Shown here piece by piece: positions 25,503 to 32,145 of a stretch of 64,000 nucleotides of DNA. Under the pieces are notes generated by a model. It saw nothing but the letters and a program-made list of their open reading frames with translations, made no database searches and was not told the DNA's origin. A program made the translations under genes and the position numbers. The DNA is from JAKVCB01 sp963578605 (GTDB lineage: Bacteria > Planctomycetota > Planctomycetia > Pirellulales > Lacipirellulaceae): positions 12,093 to 76,092 of the forward strand of contig CAUZEA010000014.1 of assembly GCA_963578605.1 (NCBI GenBank). The letters are read 5' to 3'. Position 1 is the stretch's first letter. The number at the start of each line of letters is the position of its first letter.

Positions 25503-26147
25503 TTATTCTTGTTGGCTGGGAGCAGCCAACATTCCGCGACCAGCCGCCATTTCCTCTTCTTTCATTGCAGCTCGTACGTTCTGTGCGCGAAACATCATCA
25601 TACCAATGATTTTGTCATGGCTTTGACGACAGGGGAAACAAACCGTTGTCTCGTCCCCCTCCAAAAACTCCATCTCGCAAAGTTTTGCAAATCCTCGAGC
25701 AAGTGCGACGGTACGTTTGGCCATGGCCGGAGTATCTCCCGCCGCTTGAATGCGGTAGCGACCATCACCCAAAGGCTTGGCGGTAAGGTCTCCCTCTGCT
25801 TTCTTGTCGAATGCCGTCAGCGGCTTGACTTCCAGAGCTGCACCCGTCTCAAGTTTGCACAAATCAAGAAAGGCACGTTTTATCGTTCGTTTGTGCTCGT
25901 AACGGCACGGGAACCGCAACCAGCCCTGACCTTCTTCTTCAGCCGGCTCCAGTCCAAGCATCGTGACGAGTGTCTGACGAATAAAGGCCACTCGTTCGCT
26001 TGCCCCCACCACCGAGCTGTAGGTGTGCACCAGAAACTGCGATTCTCCTGCAAGGTCTCGGTGGTAAAGTCCCATCGAGATGTCGTGACACCGCTTGTCC
26101 ATGGAGTAGATCTCGATACGACAACCTAAATCAAGTGTTTTTCCCAT
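25503..26147 (-). CDS. Uncharacterised protein upstream of the corrinoid operon
   Basis: 214 residues from ATG 26147 (AGG six bases before; the frame runs up to 26219). I do not recognise a family. It has IEIYSMDKRCHDISMGLYHR, a long helical middle (SSVVGASERVAFIRQTLVTML), and paired motifs LRFPCRYEHKRTIKRAFL and VCFPCRQSHDKIIGMMM that look like two related half-domains, each with FPCR. It is 91 bp before the URO-D-type gene on the same strand, so co-transcription is likely. The repeated FPCR element suggests an internal duplication; function unknown. Confidence 0.75.
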   Translation of the reverse strand: MGKTLDLGCRIEIYSMDKRCHDISMGLYHRDLAGESQFLVHTYSSVVGASERVAFIRQTLVTMLGLEPAEEEGQGWLRFPCRYEHKRTIKRAFLDLCKLETGAALEVKPLTAFDKKAEGDLTAKPLGDGRYRIQAAGDTPAMAKRTVALARGFAKLCEMEFLEGDETTVCFPCRQSHDKIIGMMMFRAQNVRAAMKEEEMAAGRGMLAAPSQQE

Positions 26148-26260
26148 GTTAGCCTGCAAATCTGCAAATATAAAAATCACCAGAAACCACCATTCTGGCA
26201 ACCATTTCTGTGGCGTCAACCCGGGGCTTCTTTTGCGTCAAACCGGGGCGGACATCCCAA

Positions 26261-27478
26261 TCAATCGTGCTCGCCCTGGTCAGGCTGCTCGGCCGACTCA
26301 AAATCGAGGGCTGCCGAGTTAATACAGTAACGCAAACCAGTCGGATTCGGCCCGTCGTTAAATACATGTCCCAAATGGGCATTGCACCGATTGCATAAGA
26401 CTTCGGTGCGGATCACAAAAAATCCCCGATCCTCTTTCTCTTTGATCATGCCGACAGCGATCGGCTTGAAAAAACTGGGCCAACCTGTCCCCGATTCAAA
26501 CTTTGTGTTTGAGGCAAACAACGGTTCACCACAGCATACACATCGATACGTACCTTCTTCCTTGTTATCCCAGTACTCTCCGGCGAAGGCTCCCTCGGTA
26601 CCTTTGCGACGCGTGACCCGATATTGCTCGCGGGTCAACTGCTTGCGCCACTCTGCATTGGTTTTTACCACTTTTTCTCCGCGCCTCGCCCGGGCATCGA
26701 CTTGAGTGGTCTTATCCTTGCGAACGACTTTGTCAGCCGCTTCAGCCGCACCGTCAGGTGCTTTGACCTTGTCCGCAAATTTTTTCTTGAACTTCTCCAC
26801 CTTCGGACTCACAACATACCTGCAATAAGGCTCTCGACCATTCAACTCAAAATAGTCCTGGTGGTAGTTTTCTGCCGGATAAAAATTTTCGAACTCACTG
26901 ATTTCAGTCACGATCGGTTTTGCAAACACTCCCGATTGATCGAGTTGTTGCTGATACCCGGTCGCCTCCCGGTATTGCTTTTCATCATGACAGAAAATGG
27001 CAGACCGGTATTGGGTACCAACATCATTTCCTTGACGGTTGAGCGTCGTCGGGTCATGCGTCTGGTAAAAGATTTCCAGCAACTCAGGAAAAGACACCTG
27101 CTTCGGATCATAGGTGATCTGCACCACTTCCGCGTGCCCGGTCATACCGCTTGAGACCTCCTTGTACGTCGGATTCTTGATTTGCCCACCCGAATAACCC
27201 GACATGGCCGACGCTACACCGTGGACCTGCTGAAATACCGCCTCGGTACACCAAAAACAGCCATTTCCAAACGTAGCCTTGGCCAACTTGCTCGAATCAG
27301 CCATCTCTTTCTCCTTGCTTTGCCGCTTCACATCTGTGGCTGTCTCCCCCGGACTGTTGGGACGGCGCTCATCGGCCCTAAGCCAAGAGACAGCCAAACC
27401 AGTCAGCACAACTGTGGCCACGACCTTCACGACCTTCACGACCAAAAGATAATCTCGCAATGGAACTGAGCGTTGCAT
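26261..27478 (-). CDS. msrAB: Membrane-anchored or exported MsrA-MsrB fusion
   Basis: 405 residues from ATG 27478 with AAGGGA upstream. An N-terminal hydrophobic segment (about residues 11-32, rich in V) is a signal or anchor. MsrA follows with GNGCFWCTEAVF (catalytic Cys74), GYSGG, and GHAEVVQITYDP. Then comes MsrB with two CxxC zinc pairs (CVCCGE, CNRCNAH), GTGWPSFF, and the catalytic Cys in RYCINSAAL. The fusion repairs both S- and R-methionine sulfoxide, here probably in the periplasm. The anchor is partly encoded by a 9-bp repeat (near 27420-27443). Confidence 0.95.
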   Translation of the reverse strand: MQRSVPLRDYLLVVKVVKVVATVVLTGLAVSWLRADERRPNSPGETATDVKRQSKEKEMADSSKLAKATFGNGCFWCTEAVFQQVHGVASAMSGYSGGQIKNPTYKEVSSGMTGHAEVVQITYDPKQVSFPELLEIFYQTHDPTTLNRQGNDVGTQYRSAIFCHDEKQYREATGYQQQLDQSGVFAKPIVTEISEFENFYPAENYHQDYFELNGREPYCRYVVSPKVEKFKKKFADKVKAPDGAAEAADKVVRKDKTTQVDARARRGEKVVKTNAEWRKQLTREQYRVTRRKGTEGAFAGEYWDNKEEGTYRCVCCGEPLFASNTKFESGTGWPSFFKPIAVGMIKEKEDRGFFVIRTEVLCNRCNAHLGHVFNDGPNPTGLRYCINSAALDFESAEQPDQGEHD

Positions 27479-28229
27479 GATCAATCCCTTTCTTACCAGA
27501 CAAACCAAACAGAATTCCGAAACATTGCTGGAAACCACACCAAAGTCAGGTTCGTATCAACGCATGCTCGATGCCTACAGAAAACAGAACTTCCCAGGCA
27601 ACCCAACATCCCTGAACACGCCGCTCAACCGTGCGAATTCCAACCACAGCCCGTGCCGCAACTTTCTCTCCTCTACTTTAAATCTCCATCTCCATTTTAA
27701 CCGCGAAACCTGCCCAGCACAGTGAAACCTGCCCAGCGCAGTTCGGCCCAAACATACGCCTCTCCATTATACGCTTTTCAGCAGGGTGTTTCAGTCCCGA
27801 ACGTGGATCACAGGTTCTTTGTTCCGAAACCGGCTCTGTACCGTTCGTTCTCTTTTTCTCAGAGAATCACCAGTGTTCAAAAAATCACAGGCCACCGACT
27901 CCCCAACAACGGTCAGGAACTGCAGTGGTGCGCCAACAAACAGGCCACCTCGCAATCCCACTGGCGATGTAAACCACAAAATTTGGCCTTACCAGAAAAT
28001 GGCATGTCCAGGCTATCGGTTAGCATCCCAGCACGCCACCAAGAGAGTACAAGAGACTTGACTGTGCGGAACCAACAAAAAAAGGTGGCGGCAACCTCGA
28101 TAACAACAAGGTCGCCGACACCCCAGGAGCTTCGTTCCGACGCTAACCGGGTTTCGATCGAAGAAAGACTCAGTCCGGCAGGATTCAGCCTTCGAGGGTC
28201 TCAGGAAAGCCCCCAACGGCCAACCCCAC
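27479..28229. other. Gene-free stretch, 750 bp
   Basis: Between HU and msrAB. One plus-strand open frame (27722-28264) spans much of it but has a random-looking composition and no family motif, and it runs into the HU gene. A 19-bp duplication lies at 27705-27742. Confidence 0.6.
27705..27742. repeat. 19-bp tandem duplication
   Basis: Two copies of GAAACCTGCCCAGCACAGT (27705-27723, 27724-27742) with one mismatch, upstream of msrAB. Confidence 0.9.
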
Positions 28230-28568
28230 TTACACCATGTCCTTTAAGGCCTTCAGCGCAGTGATCTTGACCACGTTTCTGGCTGGCTTCGCCTTAAAAG
28301 TTGTTTCTTCACCTGTAAATGGATTGATACCCTTGCGAGCCTTGGTTGCAGGCTTGCGCACGACCTTGATCTTTGCCATGCCAGGAATCGTAAAAACCCC
28401 AGGTCCTCGTTTACCAAGGTTTTTTCCAATCAGCGTTGCAAGTTCATCGAACAAACTCGCAACCTCTTTCTTCGAGCATTCGTTGCTCTCGGCCAACGTC
28501 GCGATAACTTGCGACTTGGTCAACGCCTTCTTGCCTGTGCTTGCCTTAGCTGTTTTCCGCTTTACCAT
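28230..28568 (-). CDS. HU-family DNA-binding protein
   Basis: 112 residues from ATG 28568, with AAAGGAG at 6-nt spacing. A lysine-rich N-terminal arm (VKRKTAKASTGKKALTKSQ) precedes the HU/IHF fold: ATLAESNECSKKEVASLFDELATLI, then GPGVFTIPGMAKIKVVRKPA and the DNA-intercalating arm KARKGINPFTGEETTFKAKPA. It bends and compacts DNA in the nucleoid. At 112 residues it is longer than the usual 90, the extra length being the basic N-terminal tail, a form common in planctomycetes. A sigma70-like promoter lies about 50 bp upstream. Confidence 0.95.
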   Translation of the reverse strand: MVKRKTAKASTGKKALTKSQVIATLAESNECSKKEVASLFDELATLIGKNLGKRGPGVFTIPGMAKIKVVRKPATKARKGINPFTGEETTFKAKPARNVVKITALKALKDMV

Positions 28569-28615
28569 CGTCACTCCTTTCATGTCAGTGTCGTCGTAGG
28601 GGTCGCAGAGATAAT

Positions 28616-28644
28616 AGTAAAATACTGTCCTTCGCGACCGTCAA
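28616..28644 (-). promoter_or_regulatory. Probable sigma70-type promoter of the HU gene
   Basis: Coding strand: TTGACG (28644-28639), 17-bp spacer, TTTACT (28621-28616), followed by an AT-rich stretch. The HU start codon is 48 bp downstream. Confidence 0.45.
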
Positions 28645-29292
28645 TACCAGAACAAGGGTAAAAATCCCCATAATTCCACTATTTCCGGGACTTCTCAACC
28701 GTGTTCCCACTCCTCGGTCCGTACAGGATAGCACACGGTATCGGTAGTCGACCGGAGAATCCCGCTACCGATCGCCTGTCAAAAGCGGCTTTATTTGAGC
28801 CTCAAGGACGTTGCCGCACAAATTTCAGGAGCCGCGTATCCCCGGTAAATTGACCTTTCGTCCAAGACTCGCACGACAACTCTAGGTAACTTGTGAAACC
28901 TTCACCAGACTTGCTCAGTCCAAGGGGCCAACACTCACGCAAAGTCGCCACCAGACACTCCTGACCACTTTTACGTTGGTGTCGGTTGGCTTTTTTCCAC
29001 GAACGGCCGCCGAGACTTCTCTCAGTTGGCCGCAGTGGCGTGGGGCACACCGCGAGACCAATGCCGATTCAAACCTCCTTCAAGCAGCCCCCTTCGCAAG
29101 GAAATTAGCGAGGCTTCGATCTGGGCGCATTTGGCGGTAGTGGACGAGAACATCGATGTGCGGTCGCTCGACCCCCTGGTCTATTTTCACTGGTCAAAAA
29201 ATCGAAAGCAACAAGCGGCTCTACTCCGACAAGCGTGACCGTCAATCACAACGGCGTAAGCCACACCGAACACCTGTGGTGCGGCAAACCTG
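28645..29292. other. Gene-free stretch, about 650 bp
   Basis: Between HU and hisG. A minus-strand frame of 82 codons (28802-29050) ends in a basic LLKFVRQRP but has no recognisable domain; I leave it uncalled. Confidence 0.5.
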
Positions 29293-30165
29293 CTATTCGA
29301 TAACTTTCGACAGTGGATATTCAACAATCCCTCGCGCGCCAGCCTCTTTCAACCGCGGCACAATCGTCCGCACAACGGTTTCATCGAGCACGGTAATCAC
29401 GTCGACCCAATCGCTATCGGCGAGGCTGGAGACTGTCGGTTTTTGGATTGCCGGCAGAAGCTTCAAGACCTGCGGCAGGCATTTCTGTGGAACATTGATC
29501 ATCAATCCCACTTTTCCTTCGGCGGCAATCGCGCCTTGGAGCATCAAGGCGATATCGTCTATTTTTTGGCGTTTCCAGTTATCCTGGTAAGCGCCCCGAT
29601 TGGCAATGAACCGGGTGGTGCTTTGCAGGACCTCTTCGACAATCCGCAAATTGTTGGCCTGCAGGGAACTTCCCGTCTCGGTGACTTCGACGATGGCGTC
29701 GGCCAACTTGGGTGGCTTGACCTCGGTGGCACCCCAACTGAACTCGATCTTGGCCGTAACCCCGTGTTGTTTGAAGAATCGTTCGGTCAGGCCAACCGCC
29801 TCGGTCGCAATTCGAGCTCCCTCCAGGTCAGCCACCGTCTTGACCGGCGAATCATTCGGTACGCAAAGGACCCAACGCACCGGGCGACGACTCACCTTGG
29901 AAAAAACCAGTTCGGCAACCTCGTGAACATCGGCGCCGGTTTCCATAATCCAGTCGTACCCGGTCAGTCCCGCGTCAAGAACACCATCTTCGACGTAACG
30001 CGCCATCTCTTGTGCCCGGATCAACATGCATTCGACTTCGTCATCGTCGATCACGGGAAAATAGTTCCGAGAGCGGAACGAAATCTGGTAACCGGCGCGA
30101 CGGAACAACTCGGCTGTTGCCTCTTGCAAACTTCCGGCCGGGATACCTAGCTTTAACTGTGGCAT
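29293..30165 (-). CDS. hisG: ATP phosphoribosyltransferase, long form
   Basis: Catalyses the first step of histidine synthesis, joining ATP and PRPP. 290 residues from ATG 30165 with AGGGGA upstream. The N-terminal periplasmic-binding-like catalytic domain shows LKLGIPAGSLQEATAELF, DAGLTGYDWIMETGADV, and the PRPP loop region EVTETGSSLQANNLRIVE. The C-terminal about 75 residues (GKVGLMINVPQKCLPQVLKL to ARGIVEYPLSKVIE) are the regulatory ACT-like HisG_C domain, so this is the histidine-inhibited long form that needs no HisZ. No other his gene is adjacent. Confidence 0.95.
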   Translation of the reverse strand: MPQLKLGIPAGSLQEATAELFRRAGYQISFRSRNYFPVIDDDEVECMLIRAQEMARYVEDGVLDAGLTGYDWIMETGADVHEVAELVFSKVSRRPVRWVLCVPNDSPVKTVADLEGARIATEAVGLTERFFKQHGVTAKIEFSWGATEVKPPKLADAIVEVTETGSSLQANNLRIVEEVLQSTTRFIANRGAYQDNWKRQKIDDIALMLQGAIAAEGKVGLMINVPQKCLPQVLKLLPAIQKPTVSSLADSDWVDVITVLDETVVRTIVPRLKEAGARGIVEYPLSKVIE

Positions 30166-30220
30166 GACAATTCCCCTGGACCTACGAACGAACAAGACCA
30201 GCCAGCACAACCGCTCACAC

Positions 30221-30254
30221 GCCCTATTCGCCAACTCGCCCTATTCGCCAACTC
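30221..30254. repeat. 17-bp tandem duplication upstream of hisG
   Basis: GCCCTATTCGCCAACTC occurs at 30221-30237 and again at 30238-30254, 56 bp before the hisG start codon. Confidence 0.9.
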
Positions 30255-30473
30255 AAGGAGGGCGGCAATCGGTGACCTGAGGGCAGCCCTAAGTTGAAAG
30301 CATACCGAGAGTGACGCAAGCCCGCTAGCTCCTGAAGCTAGAGCCGGTTTTCGAAAAGTTCGTACCCTTTGCGGAACAGCTTCGCCAGCGGTACCGCAAC
30401 GCCGATCCACGCAGCTTTCACTCCGCTAAAACTGAGGCAATTCAACTTGGTCACCGCATGAATCCAATCCGCT

Positions 30474-30755
30474 TCACTTGGGTCGACGAACGTTCGGCAC
30501 ATCTTCGAAGACACAAACGACAGCACCGTCTTCCGATTCAAGTTGAATTTCGGTGAGCACGACCTCGCGGTTTCGCCCATCGTCAAGCATAAGCAAGTAC
30601 TGGCGATCTATTTCCAAGACCTCGTGTTGACAAGGATCAATTCGAAACTGGCCAGACCAATTCGACGGTGTACCTGACTCGTCGTCGCACAAAATGCCCT
30701 CGACGTTATTAAGCGCCAGTCCACCAATAAGTAAGTTTCCTTGAAATGTCTGCAT
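30474..30755 (-). CDS. Small uncharacterised protein
   Basis: 93 residues from ATG 30755, with AAAGGG about 8 bases upstream. No named family recognised. The sequence alternates short strands (MQTFQGNLLIGGLALNNVEG, WSGQFRIDPCQHEVLEIDRQ, YLLMLDDGRNREVVLTEIQL) ending in GAVVCVFEDV. It looks like a small beta-barrel domain rather than random translation. Codon-like structure and the SD support a real gene. It is the gene upstream of hisG on the same strand, 300 bp away. Confidence 0.65.
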   Translation of the reverse strand: MQTFQGNLLIGGLALNNVEGILCDDESGTPSNWSGQFRIDPCQHEVLEIDRQYLLMLDDGRNREVVLTEIQLESEDGAVVCVFEDVPNVRRPK

Positions 30756-31204
30756 CGCCGCACCCTTTAGAAAGGACAACCCACCACAAAACGAGGCGGT
30801 CACTGAAAGCCATAAACCTGGTCTCGCAAGTCCGCCACAACTTTTCGCGTCTGACGGTGTCGTCGACTATTAAATCCGTTCGGAAGGACCGAAAACTTGA
30901 AAAGAGCGTAAGCCATAGCTCTAAGTTGGAGACTAATTGAGACTCCACGAGTTGTCAAATGTGTCCACTCGCGTGGACCTGGCTTCACCCCCCCCCCTAC
31001 AGCCTGTTTTCCCGAAACCTCTCCAGCCTGGTACAATCACCGGTCGGTGCCTGGTTCGCTGCAGCCGTCAAAACAGTCTGCCGGCCTCCCAACCATGCCC
31101 GGTTGCACAGAGGACGAGTTTTCGATGGCTGACTGCCTGAATTTTGCGGCTTGAATTCTTGCCCGGCTTTCGGCCAGATTCTTAACAGGACAAAGACAAC
31201 ACTG
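30756..31204. other. Divergent intergenic region, no gene seen
   Basis: About 450 bp between the small protein and the sirtuin gene; short frames only. A poly-C run occurs near 30988-30998. Confidence 0.5.
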
Positions 31205-31963
31205 ATGGCCCTTGAAGCAAATTCGGTTGAACAGGCTGCCACGTGGATGCGAACCGCTCGTGGGGCGGTTGTGCTCACCGGTGCCGGGATTAGCACTGAA
31301 AGCGGCATTCCCGACTTCCGCTCGCCCGGTGGTGTGTGGTCGAAATACCGGACCGTCTACTACGACGAGTTCTTGACTAGTGCCCAGGCGCGACACGAGT
31401 ACTGGAGGCAAAAATGTGAAAGCCACTCCGACTTTGCCAAAGCCCAACCCAGTGTCGGGCACCTCACGCTTGCCGCGTGGGAACATGAAAACCGGATTCG
31501 CGGTGTGATCACCCAAAACATTGACGGGCTCCATCAATTGGCCGGCAATGAGAATGTTCTGGAACTCCACGGCACGGCACGCCAGGCCACCTGCCTCGAC
31601 TGCGGAACCCGCTTCGACATCGACCCCTTCGTGGAGCAATTCACACGCCAAAACCGCGCGCCACCATGCCCGGCATGTGAAGGCCGGCTCAAACATGCCA
31701 CCGTTTCTTTTGGTCAATCGCTGCCAGCCGACGTGCTCGAGCAAGCTACAGACTGGTCCCAAACTGCAGAGGTAATGCTCGCCGTCGGCTCTTCCCTGGT
31801 CGTCACCCCAGCGGCCAATCTGCCGGTCATCGCCAAACAGTGCGGCGCAAAGCTCATCATCGTTAACCGCGACGAAACCCCGGTCGATCCCCTGGCCGAC
31901 CTGGTCATTCGCGGCTCGATTGGAGAAGTCTTGTCCGCAATGGCAGCCTCGCTTGAAGGTTAG
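31205..31963 (+). CDS. Sir2-family NAD-dependent protein deacylase
   Basis: 252 residues from ATG 31205 (a weak AGGA lies further upstream than ideal). Complete sirtuin motif set: NAD site TGAGISTESGIPDFRSPGG, the TQNIDGLH motif, catalytic His in LELHGTARQ, zinc cysteines in CLDCG and CPACEG, then VSFGQSLP and the late GSSLVVTPAANLP and IIVNRDETP. It removes acyl groups from protein lysines using NAD. Gene stands alone between divergent and convergent neighbours. Confidence 0.95.
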   Translation: MALEANSVEQAATWMRTARGAVVLTGAGISTESGIPDFRSPGGVWSKYRTVYYDEFLTSAQARHEYWRQKCESHSDFAKAQPSVGHLTLAAWEHENRIRGVITQNIDGLHQLAGNENVLELHGTARQATCLDCGTRFDIDPFVEQFTRQNRAPPCPACEGRLKHATVSFGQSLPADVLEQATDWSQTAEVMLAVGSSLVVTPAANLPVIAKQCGAKLIIVNRDETPVDPLADLVIRGSIGEVLSAMAASLEG

Positions 31964-32145
31964 GGGATCCACCTCACAGCAAGGACACCCCACGATCCCG
32001 TTTCCGACACCCATCCGTGGCTTGGTGGCCCCGCCGTCGCTACAACTCCTCAGACAAACCCACAGCGGCCCCCTGTTGGCTTTAGACACCGCCTCTCCGC
32101 ACTTTGAACACCAGAAAGCAGACGCTCAACGGCATACAACACAAC

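Noticed and set aside
27722..28264. 180-codon plus-strand frame
   Set aside because: Ends inside the HU gene on the other strand and shows no domain; composition is random-like.
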